NCBI RefSeq assembly: GCF_000160075.2
Contig: NZ_KI535340.1
Span: 1,161,002 to 1,195,348 of the forward strand
From: Abiotrophia defectiva ATCC 49176
Lineage (GTDB): Bacteria; Bacillota; Bacilli; Lactobacillales; Aerococcaceae
Direction: 5' to 3'
DNA length: 34,347 nt
Made by a program: the position numbers and the translations under genes. Of the stretch, positions 1 through 7,799 are shown one piece after another. The notes beneath the pieces were generated by a model. It was not told the DNA's origin. It did no database searches and worked only from the letters and a program-made list of their open reading frames with translations. The number at the start of each line of letters is the position of its first letter. The first letter of the stretch is position 1.

Positions 1-655
1 GGGATTGAAGGAAGGTCAGCCAAGCCTCTTTGCTTTCTTCTTCTGGCACCCAAAAGCCGATGATTTCGCGCTTGTTGGCCTCGTTGACCCCTTGGGCTAG
101 GTAGACCGCTTTGGACACCACGCGGCCCTCTTCGCGCACCTTAATGTAAAGGGCATCGAGGTAGAGATAGCGGAAGTGGCTGTGGGTCAGAGTGCGGTTT
201 TTGAAGGCTTCAATCTCAGGATCCAGCCGCTTCATCACATCTGACACAAAGGACTTGGAGACCGTCTCGCCACACAATTCTTGCACAATCTTGGTGACTT
301 TACGCGTAGAGACCCCATTGACTACCATTTCCATCATGGAGAGCAAGAAGGCTTGTTCGTTGCGCTGATAGCGTTCAAAGAGCTCGGTTTTGAACTCGCC
401 AGAGCGCGTGCGTGGGACTTGTAATTTAAGGGTGCCGATGGATAGCGTCCATTGGCGTTCATAGTAACCGTTGCGATAGTCTTGGCGCTGATCGGAGCGT
501 TCATGGGGAGCGGCTTGGATGAACTGGTGGCGTTCTTCTTCCATGTAGGCATTGAAGACGGTAATGGCCAGCGACTTCATGAGCGTGTTCATGTCACTGT
601 TTAAAACTGCCTCTGTTAATTCTTCAAGTTTTAGGTTAATATTAAGGTAAGTCAT
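1..655 (-). CDS. IS256-family transposase, N-terminal part (runs off window)
   Basis: Mutator/IS256-type DDE transposase that would mobilise its own IS. Only residues 1 to about 218 lie in the window; the rest is cut off at base 1. The start is the ATG at 655-653, preceded by AGAGGAG at a good distance. I see no stop or indel against the complete copy. The first catalytic Asp (residue 167, in a LYLDALYIKV context) is present; the second Asp and the Glu lie outside. Several substitutions separate it from the other two copies, so the copies are not the product of one very recent burst. Activity cannot be judged from a fragment. Confidence 0.9.
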   Translation of the reverse strand, partial: MTYLNINLKLEELTEAVLNSDMNTLMKSLAITVFNAYMEEERHQFIQAAPHERSDQRQDYRNGYYERQWTLSIGTLKLQVPRTRSGEFKTELFERYQRNEQAFLLSMMEMVVNGVSTRKVTKIVQELCGETVSKSFVSDVMKRLDPEIEAFKNRTLTHSHFRYLYLDALYIKVREEGRVVSKAVYLAQGVNEANKREIIGFWVPEEESKEAWLTFLQS

Positions 656-745
656 GGTAATCTCCTCTTTCAATGTTTTCCGACAACTACATTGTACCAG
701 AGATTACCTGGCTTTTTCTTTTTACACAATTATAGGGACTTAATC
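1..745 (-). mobile_element. IS256-family element, right-end part (copy 1)
   Basis: This is the transposase 5' half and right end of an IS256-like element, cut by the window start. It aligns without gaps to the complete copy at 13871-15192 (constant offset 14447), with scattered substitutions. The right end, read on the minus strand, begins GATTAAGTCCC and runs into AATTGTGTAAAAAG, an IS256-type terminal repeat. The flank just outside (746-753) reads CCGAAAGC and leads straight into a palindromic repeat unit. Confidence 0.9.
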
Positions 746-771
746 CCGAAAGCCCCGAAAAGCCGTGAGCC

Positions 772-882
772 AGTGGTCCACTCTTTCGAGTGGACCACTA
801 GCTCCTGGGAAAAGTGCGGAAACAGGGTCAAAAGCCCCGAAAAGTCGTGAGCCAGTGGACCACTCCGTCGAGTGGACCACTA
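772..882. repeat. Palindromic repeat cluster A (2 units, 83-bp period)
   Basis: Two copies of the window-wide palindrome: arms 772-783 and 788-799 (loop TTTC), and arms 855-866 and 871-882 (loop CGTC). The arms are AGTGGTCCACTC and GAGTGGACCACT. The left arm of the second unit carries an A for T at its centre, so each arm is itself nearly self-complementary. The spacer contains GAAAAG and CAAAAGCCCCG stretches shared with the other clusters. The cluster lies directly outside the right end of IS copy 1. Confidence 0.9.
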
Positions 883-1033
883 GCTCCCTAAGAACAAGGC
901 AGCACCCGAGTAAAAAGTTACAGCCAGGTTACAATCCCCGCCCTAGATAACAAACTTGCGTCAGCTTGGGGCGGGATCCTTTAAAGCTGATTAACATCTG
1001 GGGCATTTTCCCCACAGGGGCGTCTAATTAGGG

Positions 1034-1039
1034 TATGAT
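1034..1039 (+). promoter_or_regulatory. Possible -10 box ahead of the Apf-like gene
   Basis: TATGAT lies about 264 bp upstream of the start codon at 1303. No good -35 is visible 17 bp upstream. If used, the transcript would carry a long leader that includes the 21-bp repeats. This is a weak, context-only call. Confidence 0.3.
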
Positions 1040-1124
1040 AAGTATGTGACACGAGGTGGAGGGTCACTGGCCGCGCCAAGTTTGGCGGCTTTTCCTAGCT
1101 TAATAGGTCTAGGTCAGCAAGTCC

Positions 1125-1228
1125 GGCTTTCAGGCTTTCCGGCTTTCCGGAGTGCAAGCCCGACTTTCAGGAGTTCAAGCCAAGCTTTCCGGAGTTTCAG
1201 CAAGCCTACTTCCAGGAGCTCACGCAAG
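1125..1228 (+). repeat. Degenerate 21-bp tandem repeats in the apf leader
   Basis: Three consecutive 21-bp units begin at 1143, 1164 and 1185. Each opens CTTTC(C/A)GGAGT and continues with a CAAGCC-like end; a fourth degenerate unit is at 1209-1228 and partial copies lie upstream from 1125. One frame is open through them (GTG at 1046 to 1306) and would give an FRSxS-type repeat peptide, but it has no ribosome binding site, so I treat the stretch as leader or intergenic repeat DNA. Confidence 0.6.
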
Positions 1229-1302
1229 TCCAGCGCCTACCCACTAAAAGAATTTAACGTCTGCGCCCGAGGGCGTGTGCGATGTATAAAGGAGATATCT
1301 AT

Positions 1303-2340
1303 ATGAAGAAGACACTTAAAGTGGTGACTGCCTTAACTGTATTAGGTTTCGCAGCACAACAAGCAACTGCCTTAGCCGTAGATTATTCTGATGCGTCTGT
1401 AACCGGCTGGGTTCAACGGACGGTTGAACATGTCCGCAACTCTGTAACCAACTCACAATACTATGTGGTACAGTGGGGCGACACCTTATGGACCATTTCT
1501 CAGGCCTTAGATGTGCCAACAGAATCTTTAGTCGGTCTTAACGGCATTGCCAACCCAGACTTGATTATTGCAGGGTCTGTCATCTACTATAACCCAAGCG
1601 CTAACACCGTGACCTTAGACGACCGTCAAGGTAACGTGGAAACCGTTCAAGCGGATACCCACCAACAAGTGACCGCTGAAACTGTCCCACAAGAAGTTTT
1701 AGCTGAAGCAAGCCAACAACCAGTTGACTTGTCACCAGTCACTCAAGTTCATCAAGCACCAACGGCTTCTGCCGCTGCTTTCCAAGAAGCACAAGCCGCA
1801 GCTGCAGCGCAAGCTCAAGAACAAGCTCAACCAGTTGCTGAGCCTGCCAGCGCCCAAGAGCAAGCAAGCCAATCTTCTGAGTCTCAAGTCCAAGCTGCTA
1901 GCGAAGTCAACGCGCCAGTTTCGGTTGAAGAAAGCTCAAGTCCTGTTGCGGAATCTACAGCTCCTGTAGCTGAAACGCCAGCGCCAGTCCAAGAAGCGCC
2001 AGCGACTCCAGCTGCCCCAGCACTAGCGGAGTCTTCTGAAGAAGCTGCTCCAGCTGCTGAAGAAAGCAAGACCGAAGAAACAAGTAACAGCTCAAGCTCA
2101 GGCTACCAAGGGATCCAATCCGCAGCCAAAGAATGGATTGCGCAGAAGGAATCCGGTGGTGACTACAACGCAGTCAACCCATCAGGTCGTTACATCGGCC
2201 GTTACCAATTAACTGCTGAGTACTTGAACGGTGACTACTCCATTGAGAACCAAGAACGCGTGGCTGACGAATACGTTAAGAACCGTTACGGTTCTTGGGA
2301 AGCAGCCAAAGTCTTCTGGGAAGCCAACGGCTGGTACTAA
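1303..2340 (+). CDS. Secreted LysM protein with Apf-type C-terminal domain
   Basis: Probable secreted cell-wall protein resembling the aggregation-promoting factors (Apf) of lactobacilli. The start is the ATG at 1303 after AAAGGAG; upstream in-frame codons lack a site. Seen in the 345-aa product: signal peptide (about 1-25, ending ATALA), one LysM domain (about 53-98, VVQWGDTLWTIS), a long Ala/Gln/Glu/Ser-rich linker (about 100-260), and a C-terminal domain (about 265-345) with WIAQKESGGDYNAVNPSG, GRYQL and a terminal WEANGWY. LysM binds peptidoglycan. The C-terminal domain belongs to a lysozyme-like family linked to cell shape and aggregation; the E in KESGG is the likely catalytic Glu. The gene is monocistronic, with a strong terminator 13 bp downstream. 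Confidence 0.9.
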   Translation: MKKTLKVVTALTVLGFAAQQATALAVDYSDASVTGWVQRTVEHVRNSVTNSQYYVVQWGDTLWTISQALDVPTESLVGLNGIANPDLIIAGSVIYYNPSANTVTLDDRQGNVETVQADTHQQVTAETVPQEVLAEASQQPVDLSPVTQVHQAPTASAAAFQEAQAAAAAQAQEQAQPVAEPASAQEQASQSSESQVQAASEVNAPVSVEESSSPVAESTAPVAETPAPVQEAPATPAAPALAESSEEAAPAAEESKTEETSNSSSSGYQGIQSAAKEWIAQKESGGDYNAVNPSGRYIGRYQLTAEYLNGDYSIENQERVADEYVKNRYGSWEAAKVFWEANGWY

Positions 2341-2352
2341 GAAATGCAAGAG

Positions 2353-2383
2353 AGACGGGAAGTTTAGCTTCCCGTCTTTTTTT
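2353..2383 (+). terminator. Rho-independent terminator of the Apf-like gene
   Basis: A perfect 10-bp stem, AGACGGGAAG (2353-2362) with CTTCCCGTCT (2368-2377), has a 5-nt loop and a run of seven T. Confidence 0.95.
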
Positions 2384-2429
2384 GTGCCTATAAATAATGC
2401 CGCTTAGTACCGGTCCCAGGCCAAAGTCA

Positions 2430-2445
2430 GTTAACAAAAGTTAAC
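2430..2445. repeat. Tandem GTTAAC motifs upstream of the HTH gene
   Basis: GTTAAC occurs at 2430-2435 and again at 2440-2445, ten bases apart and about 40 bp upstream of the -35 of the next promoter. Each is a 6-bp palindrome on the same helix face. A possible operator for the HTH protein encoded just downstream; this is inference from position only. Confidence 0.35.
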
Positions 2446-2482
2446 AAGTTGTGCGATTTTACCGGAAATAATTAAAATCATC

Positions 2483-2511
2483 TTGAAAATTCGTGAAGAT
2501 GGGAATATGAT
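2483..2511 (+). promoter_or_regulatory. Sigma-70-type promoter of the HTH gene
   Basis: TTGAAA (2483-2488), a 17-bp spacer and TATGAT (2506-2511) lie 53 bp before the start codon at 2565. Confidence 0.75.
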
Positions 2512-2564
2512 GTAGTTGTAAACCTTTTCTTAAAGGTAATATAAGTCAGAAAGGAGGGATTACA

Positions 2565-2849
2565 ATGGCAGACTATCGCGCTAACAGCGATGAGGATTAT
2601 GATGCTGGCTTCTTGATTCAACTGATTGAGGCAGATTATGGTAGCCAGAAGGAACGGGCCCAACGTTATGGGATTGACCGCTCCCTCTTGAACCGGATTA
2701 TCTGTGGCCACTATAAGCCGCGGCGACGCGTGGCCTTGCGTTTGGCCCTGGGTCTCAATCTAGATAACGACGCCTTCGTTCGTATCTTCTACCACCAACT
2801 ATGGTTGCGTGAGCATCCTGAAGCGGCAGAAGACAGAACTCAAGGCTGA
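2565..2849 (+). CDS. Small helix-turn-helix DNA-binding protein
   Basis: A 94-aa protein with a good ribosome binding site (AAAGGAGGG, spacing about 7) and a clear promoter. Residues about 18-70 read as an XRE/Cro-like helix-turn-helix: QKERAQRYGIDRSLLNRIICG, followed by basic YKPRRRVALRLALGL. It is probably a transcriptional regulator of its own module. It starts a run of three same-strand genes (HTH, unknown, DnaD-like), with 112 bp to the next start. The basic patch KPRRR after the recognition helix fits DNA binding. The target is unknown; the GTTAAC pair upstream is a candidate. It could also be a phage- or plasmid-type repressor. Confidence 0.7.
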   Translation: MADYRANSDEDYDAGFLIQLIEADYGSQKERAQRYGIDRSLLNRIICGHYKPRRRVALRLALGLNLDNDAFVRIFYHQLWLREHPEAAEDRTQG

Positions 2850-2961
2850 CCCCATCATTTCAGAGAAGATATCGAGCCGTGACCCGGTGGCCACGTCCTC
2901 AACTAGCCAAGCGGCTGGCGCTCGATAGCAAGCACAGTTGTCACCTATAGGGGGAATACTT

Positions 2962-3378
2962 ATGGCAACGAATGTTAACAAAAACACAAATAAAGCAAAT
3001 TCTCTGTCACCACAAGATGTCCAAACGGTCCTAGCGGCCCTCATGAAATTGGCCAGCGACCGTCCCGCCCTAGAGAGTCGGCCAGAACCGGTCATCCTAC
3101 CGGCCGTCGCCGAAGGCCTGGCCTCTATACGCCGTCAGTGCCTGAGGGACTGGTTGGGCGGACCTCAAGCCCCAGCCTATCTCAATGAGGGGCTGCGCTA
3201 CCGACTCTTCCACCAGGCCCAACGCGACTTCAAACTCCAGTTCGAGGTCAGTCGCTTCGACATGATTCGCCAAGGCGACAAGCAAGCCGCCCTGGATTTC
3301 TGGGCCAAATGGCAACCTGCCAGTGCCCTGCGTCAGGCCATTCAAGCCTGCAATGAGAGAGAGGGGCAGGACCTATGA
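2962..3378 (+). CDS. Uncharacterised protein in the DnaD-like module
   Basis: A 138-aa protein I do not recognise. The start is the ATG at 2962 after AGGGGGAA; an upstream TTG at 2938 lacks a site. The N-terminus is polar (ATNVNKNTNKAN), followed by a probably helical protein with Leu/Ala/Arg-rich stretches (VLAALMKLASDRPAL, CLRDWLGG, FHQAQRDFKLQFEVSRFDMIR) and several Trp. There is no signal peptide or membrane segment. Its stop overlaps the start of the DnaD-like gene (ATGA), so the two are translationally coupled and probably act together. A role as a partner or loader of the replication protein is inference from this coupling only. Confidence 0.7.
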   Translation: MATNVNKNTNKANSLSPQDVQTVLAALMKLASDRPALESRPEPVILPAVAEGLASIRRQCLRDWLGGPQAPAYLNEGLRYRLFHQAQRDFKLQFEVSRFDMIRQGDKQAALDFWAKWQPASALRQAIQACNEREGQDL

Positions 3379-4511
3379 GCCTCAAACGCGTCGTTGACAC
3401 CCGATTCTGGAATCAAGTAGACGTTATGGAACGCTATTCCTCCCAGGATAAGCTCTTTGCCTTATATCTCATGACCTGTCCGCGTTCGACACAGCTGGGC
3501 ATCTATTCCCTGCCCAAGCGGGTCATTGCCTTTGATATGAGTCTGGACGATGATCAGGTGGGGCAACTCCTGGCTCGCTTTCAAGACGATTATCAGGTCA
3601 TCGCCTATTCCGATCAGACCCAGGAAGTGGCCATTCTGGACTTTCTCACCTATAGCCTAGTCAAAGGCGGCCAGCCGGTCGAGCGCCTGCTACGCAACCA
3701 GGCCGAAGATGTCCGCGATAGCCAACTCTTAGTCAAGGTCTTCCAGCACCTAGCCAGTTATTATGAGCACAGCCACCGCCTAATCGACCAACTGTCCCAG
3801 GAGGTCCTAGCCACCGAACTTAAGCGCCGCCAGGAGTTAGGCAGTGAGGGGGAAGGGGTTAGTCCTTTGAGCCAGGGGACCCAGCTGCTTAGTGGCAGTC
3901 AAGAAACTCATGTGGCTTCCAGGAGCCTAAGCACCCGTGACCTCCATAATCAAGATCCTAATCAGAAAGACAATCAGATTCATAAAGAGAATCAGAGTCA
4001 TAATCACAATCAGAATCAGAATCATAAATCAGCGTCCAAGCTGGACCATGATTCGGAGGGCAAATCACTAGCCAGTCAGCTCATGACTGATCCAGACCTG
4101 ACAAAGGGACGCGACAGCGAATCAACCTTAGGCCTGCCAATGATTAGCTTGGACAGCGCCACTAGCACCCAACCCTTTGGCCAGGCCATCAAGCTACCAG
4201 ACCAGAGCCTCAGCCAGACCCTAGCCCGGGCCCAGTCCCTGACCAGTAAGCCAGGCCAGTCCCAGGCGGGCATCAGCCAGCAGACCATGGATCAATTTGT
4301 CCGGGTGGAGCGCGACATGGCCAAGCTGCGGCCCTTCTACGAGCGCTACTTTGGTACCATGACTGGGGCGGAAAGCCTACAATTTCGGAACTGGCTGGCT
4401 AAGATTGGTTACTGGCCCGTCATCGAAGCCATCGAGCAGGCTCATCGTCGCCAGGCCAAGAAGCCCTTTGCCTATATTAGCACCATCTGCCAGCAGGCTA
4501 GCAAGGCCTAG
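3375..4511 (+). CDS. DnaD-like replication initiation protein (phage or plasmid type)
   Basis: A 378-aa protein with the layout of phage and plasmid DnaD-like initiators. Residues about 1-130 look like a winged-helix domain (RFWNQVDVMERYSSQDKLFALYLM, then QLGIYSLPKRVIAF). A polar, low-complexity linker (about 150-300) includes an Asn/Gln/His run encoded by degenerate AATCAG/AATCAT hexamers near 3949-4028. The C-terminal about 70 residues (FYERYFGTMTGAESLQFRNW, then GYWPVIEAIEQA and KPFAYISTICQ) match the DnaD C-terminal helical domain that binds single-stranded DNA. Known members open origins and recruit helicase. It overlaps the previous gene by 4 bp. No primase, helicase or integrase gene is nearby, so it is either a remnant or domesticated. 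Confidence 0.7.
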   Translation: MSLKRVVDTRFWNQVDVMERYSSQDKLFALYLMTCPRSTQLGIYSLPKRVIAFDMSLDDDQVGQLLARFQDDYQVIAYSDQTQEVAILDFLTYSLVKGGQPVERLLRNQAEDVRDSQLLVKVFQHLASYYEHSHRLIDQLSQEVLATELKRRQELGSEGEGVSPLSQGTQLLSGSQETHVASRSLSTRDLHNQDPNQKDNQIHKENQSHNHNQNQNHKSASKLDHDSEGKSLASQLMTDPDLTKGRDSESTLGLPMISLDSATSTQPFGQAIKLPDQSLSQTLARAQSLTSKPGQSQAGISQQTMDQFVRVERDMAKLRPFYERYFGTMTGAESLQFRNWLAKIGYWPVIEAIEQAHRRQAKKPFAYISTICQQASKA

Positions 4512-4795
4512 CGCACCCTCGGCATCCACTATGAGGAGGGGAAATCAGGTCCCGTCGCTCCAAGCCGGCGGACCTTTCCAGACATAAGAAAACAACCGCC
4601 TGCGTCAACAAGCGGTTGTTCAGTCGAACTAGTGGGGTCAGTCTTAGTTTAACACAGGACGCGCCCCAATAGGTGACTGATTAAGCACAAATATCATGGC
4701 GCCTGCCTAGTCTTGCCCAGGCTTGGCCTCATCCCTTAGGGTGAAATCGGGATGGGGAGTGTGGGCTGACTGGCGGCGCCCCAAGAGGTGAAACC
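4512..4795. other. Gap between DnaD-like and sigma-like genes
   Basis: A 284-bp non-coding stretch. It holds a 9-bp perfect inverted repeat, AACAACCGC (4591-4599) and GCGGTTGTT (4612-4620), with a 12-nt loop. The plus-strand T run is poor (TTCAGTC), while an AAGAAAA run precedes it, so it would terminate better on the minus strand, where I see no gene. It may be an operator or a weak terminator of the DnaD-like gene. I see no convincing promoter for the next gene. Confidence 0.5.
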
Positions 4796-5419
4796 ATGCT
4801 GACACAAGACCAGACGCTGGATCAAACAACGCTCGTCGAACAGTATGGTGGGGTCATACACTATGTATTACATTCGCAAGGTTACTACCGTGGCCATCCC
4901 GACTATGAGGACTTCTATCAGGAACTCTACCTCAAACTCTGGGACCTGGCCCACAAGTTTCAGGGCAATTTCCTAGAAGAGCAGAGTCGCAGCCGCTTCG
5001 TTGGCTATGTCAAGCCGGCCCTGCGCTACTATCTCTGGGATCTGGCCCGGGCCGCCAGCCGCCGGCGCAGTCGCGAGCCCTTAGGTCTATTGGCAAATGG
5101 CGGCGGGGCTGAGCCCGATTCGGAGTTAGTGGCTGATTTGCTGGCTCAGGATTTGAAGCGGTCGGAGACGGGCGCCTGGCAAGCCCAGCAGGGCGGGACA
5201 CAGGAGTCTAGTCAGGGGGCGGACGCCTTCTTGCAAGCCACCCGCTCGCGTTTGTCTGATAAAGAGGCAGACTTTCTGAGTCTCTTGCTGGATCCGCGCC
5301 TGACCGACACCGCCAAAGCCCGCCAACTCGGCATCAGCCTCAGCTCCTACGACGACCGCCGCACCCGCCTAGCCACCAAGCTATGGGATCTGAAGGCTTT
5401 GTTGAAAGGGGAGGGGTAG
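4796..5419 (+). CDS. Sigma-70-family (ComX/SigH-like) alternative sigma factor
   Basis: A 207-aa protein with the two-domain layout of small alternative sigma factors; it would direct RNA polymerase to a special promoter set. Region 2-like sequence is at about 15-60 (HPDYEDFYQELYLKLWD, then SRFVGYVKPALRYYLWDLARA, with a following RRRSR patch). Region 4-like helix-turn-helix is at about 155-205 (LSDKEADFLSLLL, then TDTAKARQLGISLSSYDDRR). The middle (100-150) is polar and less conserved. The site AAGAGGTG precedes the ATG at a usual distance. Relatives could be the competence sigma factor ComX/SigX of streptococci or the small sigma factors of conjugative elements and phages. I cannot decide from sequence alone; proximity to the DnaD-like module favours the second. 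Confidence 0.65.
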   Translation: MLTQDQTLDQTTLVEQYGGVIHYVLHSQGYYRGHPDYEDFYQELYLKLWDLAHKFQGNFLEEQSRSRFVGYVKPALRYYLWDLARAASRRRSREPLGLLANGGGAEPDSELVADLLAQDLKRSETGAWQAQQGGTQESSQGADAFLQATRSRLSDKEADFLSLLLDPRLTDTAKARQLGISLSSYDDRRTRLATKLWDLKALLKGEG

Positions 5420-5473
5420 CGGCTGCAACTTTTCGGGGCATTTATCCGGATTTCAGCCATTTCCTAGGTAGCT

Positions 5474-5582
5474 AGTGGTCCACTCTCCAGAGTGGACCAC
5501 TAGCTCGTGCAGTATCGGGTCAAAAGCCCAGATTCTGCCTTTTTCTAGGAAGCCAGTGGTCCACTCCGTCGAGTGGACCACT
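5474..5582. repeat. Palindromic repeat cluster B (2 units, 81-bp period)
   Basis: Arms at 5474-5485 with 5490-5501 (loop TCCA) and 5555-5566 with 5571-5582 (loop CGTC). The intervening spacer carries GGGTCAAAAGCCC, a short secondary hairpin seen in the other arrays. The cluster lies between the sigma-like gene and the convergent response regulator, just before their shared terminator. Confidence 0.9.
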
Positions 5583-5624
5583 GGCGCGCGCCAAACAAGG
5601 CACCAGCCCCATCCGCCCCACACA

Positions 5625-5661
5625 AAAAGCACTGCGCCCCGCTAAGGGGCGCAGTGCTTTT
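5625..5661. terminator. Bidirectional terminator between sigma-like and LytTR genes
   Basis: A 16-bp perfect stem, AAAAGCACTGCGCCCC (5625-5640) with its complement (5646-5661), has loop GCTAA. The A and T flanks suit termination from both convergent genes. Confidence 0.9.
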
Positions 5662-5672
5662 GCTTTATTTGC

Positions 5673-6443
5673 CTAGTGAGGTTGGGGCTTAATATTCCGC
5701 ACCTTGAGGGCGCGGATGACGCGGCCGTACTGGCGTTGGGCGATACCTAGGGAGTAGCCGCCTTCCACGGTCAGGGTGTGCAGCATGGGGTTGTAGCTGA
5801 CGACCTTGTCTAGGTTGACGATTTCGGACCGGCTAATGGCCATGAAGGGCTCAGCCAGTTCATCGACTAGCTCTTTCATAGAATGATAGAACTGATAGCG
5901 GGCATTGACGCCGACCACCTCAACAGTATGGGCCTGGGGCAGGGTGGCGAAGAAGCGAATCTTATCGTAGCTGAGGCTAATCTGGCTCTTACCTTGTTTG
6001 AAGGTGAAGACTTGCTTGGCCTGGCCATTGAGACTGCGCCAGTCGTTGATGGTGTCCAGACACTCCTTGACCCGCTGGGTCATTTCCTCCAAGTTTTCCT
6101 TAGGAATGAAGTCCAGCGCCTGCACCTTATAGCGCAGGGAAAGGGGCAGGTAGTCCTCCTTAGTAGTGACAAAAATAATCTTAGAGCTATCGTCAAATTG
6201 CCGGATTCGGCGAGCCACATCCATGCCAGTAAGCTCATGTTGCAAGTCAATATCCAGGAAGAAGACGGCATTTCCTCGGCGATCCGTCCAGTTATTTAAG
6301 AGCTTGTCCGGGTCGCCCGTCACGCAGGCCAACTCCATGGGATAATCTTCGATCATGACATAGCGCTCAATCAGATCCGCTAGCCACTGACGCTGCTTGG
6401 GATTGTCTTCGCAGAGGTAGATGGGAAATTTGAAACTGGTCAT
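5673..6443 (-). CDS. LytTR-type response regulator (AgrA/ComE family)
   Basis: A 256-aa cytoplasmic DNA-binding response regulator. The receiver domain (about 5-125) has an acidic pair E12-D13 and a phospho-acceptor candidate D64 in VFFLDIDL. The C-terminal LytTR domain (about 145-245) includes FTFKQGKSQISLSYDKIRFF and a final LGIAQRQYGRVIRAL. Known relatives (AgrA, ComE, PlnC/D) bind pairs of 9-bp direct repeats with 12-bp spacing. Its ATG overlaps the kinase stop by 4 bp (ATGA), so it is the downstream gene of a coupled kinase-regulator pair. It should receive phosphate from that kinase and act on the box arrays at 7800-7933 and 12250-12300. Confidence 0.93.
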   Translation of the reverse strand: MTSFKFPIYLCEDNPKQRQWLADLIERYVMIEDYPMELACVTGDPDKLLNNWTDRRGNAVFFLDIDLQHELTGMDVARRIRQFDDSSKIIFVTTKEDYLPLSLRYKVQALDFIPKENLEEMTQRVKECLDTINDWRSLNGQAKQVFTFKQGKSQISLSYDKIRFFATLPQAHTVEVVGVNARYQFYHSMKELVDELAEPFMAISRSEIVNLDKVVSYNPMLHTLTVEGGYSLGIAQRQYGRVIRALKVRNIKPQPH

Positions 6444-7756
6444 GGGGCGAGCAACTCCTTCCCGATAATTAAATCTTGGCTGAAGCGGCCATTAGCGAAC
6501 TGGGTTAAGAGCTGGAAATGACTCTGACGAGCCAGCTCCATGGCGTTAGGCAATCCTAGGCCTCGGCCGCTGCCTTTGCTAGAGTAGCCAGCTTCTAGCA
6601 GTTTGTTAAGGTCGCCGGGGTCTTCTTGACAGTCATTTTCAATAATGAGGTGGACTTGCCCTTGATCCTCGAAGACCGCCAAGGCTAGCTTGCCGCCCTC
6701 CTGATTGCTTAGGGCTTCAATGGCATTGTCCAGCAGAATCCCGATAATACGGACCAAGTAGATAGGGTTGCGCGCGACATTGAGGTGGATGTCGTCCGGC
6801 ACCTCAATACTGAGGTCGATGCCATTAGTCCCAGCAAAGGCCAATTTGGTGAAGAGCAGATTGCGGACATCCGGACTCTGAATCTTGGACAGCCGACTGA
6901 GTTCTTGGCCCAGCTGGTCGGTCGTGACTTGAGTAGGTTGGATATGTTGATGGAAATAATCTGCCAGCTCCTGCCATTCTTGGTCGCGAATGTAGCCTTC
7001 CAGGGTCAGGAGGATGTTCTTATAGTCATGACGGAACTTACGCATTTCCTGATATTGGTCGGCCATCATGCTAGAAAAGGCCTGACTAACCATGAACTGC
7101 TCCTTCTCACGGGCGACTTCTTGGGATTTGTTGAGCGCATTGTTGAGGAAGAGGACGGACAGGATGTACATCAGTGGCAGAATAAGGAAGGGAAGTGAGA
7201 CGATTTCGGCTTGGAGCTCGTTAATTTCAAAGAGCATAGCCATCGACGTAGTAATGTCACTAATAATATAGAAAAAGAAGAAAGATAGGAAGAATGTAAT
7301 GCTGGCAGCATCGAAAATTTTAAGATGTGCTTTTAGGTAATCGAGTAGTTTTACCTCACAACGTGTCAGTATTACAAGAATAATAAAAGGCAATAGGTAT
7401 GAAATGAAAAAATCCATTTCCATTGGGTCTAGGGGGAGAACAGAAAGCAAAAAATCTTCGATATAACCTTCAAGCCGAAGGTTAATTAAGGGCAGTGTCG
7501 CATAGATGATAACGGAAGAAAGGCGATGCTCTTGTATTTTGCCTAACTCAATCATATGTCCTAAAAGCAAGAGGAGAAATACCAGTGTATGCAGAATGTA
7601 GGTAGGTAGCCCCCGGTCTTGAGATAGCTGCGACATAAAGTAAATTAGAACAGCGTATATTAATAGCGATAGTCTAAGTTTCAATGGCTTACGCTGAAAA
7701 AATATACTAATCATCAAATGATATGTTTCACTAAAGTTCATAAGAAATAATTCCAA
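6440..7756 (-). CDS. Quorum-sensing-type histidine kinase (AgrC/ComD, HPK10 class)
   Basis: A 438-aa membrane sensor kinase. About six hydrophobic segments fill residues 28-205. The phosphorylation site is H243 in RKFRHDYKNILL, typical of the HPK10 class that senses peptides. A GHKL ATPase domain follows, with N344 in LLDNAIEAL and a glycine-rich GSGRGLGLPNA. I chose the TTG at 7756 because GGAGG precedes it by 8 nt; the ATG at 7741, which would shorten the product by 5 residues, has no site. Composition is uneven: a 60-base line in the membrane half (7261-7320) is 28% GC, against 55% in the catalytic half (6781-6840). No AgrB-like or ComAB-like peptide processing gene is nearby. Confidence 0.92.
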   Translation of the reverse strand: MELFLMNFSETYHLMISIFFQRKPLKLRLSLLIYAVLIYFMSQLSQDRGLPTYILHTLVFLLLLLGHMIELGKIQEHRLSSVIIYATLPLINLRLEGYIEDFLLSVLPLDPMEMDFFISYLLPFIILVILTRCEVKLLDYLKAHLKIFDAASITFFLSFFFFYIISDITTSMAMLFEINELQAEIVSLPFLILPLMYILSVLFLNNALNKSQEVAREKEQFMVSQAFSSMMADQYQEMRKFRHDYKNILLTLEGYIRDQEWQELADYFHQHIQPTQVTTDQLGQELSRLSKIQSPDVRNLLFTKLAFAGTNGIDLSIEVPDDIHLNVARNPIYLVRIIGILLDNAIEALSNQEGGKLALAVFEDQGQVHLIIENDCQEDPGDLNKLLEAGYSSKGSGRGLGLPNAMELARQSHFQLLTQFANGRFSQDLIIGKELLAP

Positions 7757-7799
7757 GGTTTATTCCTCCCTAGCATTCCCTCTAGCAAGGGATTTAATG

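Noticed and set aside
1-164. Overlap of window start and end as evidence of a circular molecule
   Set aside because: Both ends cover the same part of the IS (about 164 bases), but they differ at several positions, so they are two distinct copies.
765-950. 61-aa open frame across the palindromic repeats
   Set aside because: It is a translation of the repeat units, with no start signals and no conservation expected.
1046-1306. 86-aa open frame with FRSxS-type repeats upstream of the Apf-like gene
   Set aside because: GTG start without ribosome binding site, composition set by the 21-bp DNA repeats, and overlap with the start region of the real gene.
4591-4620. Inverted repeat as terminator of the DnaD-like gene
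   Set aside because: Stem is perfect but the loop is 12 nt and the plus-strand T run is absent, so I list it only as an inverted repeat in the gap entry.
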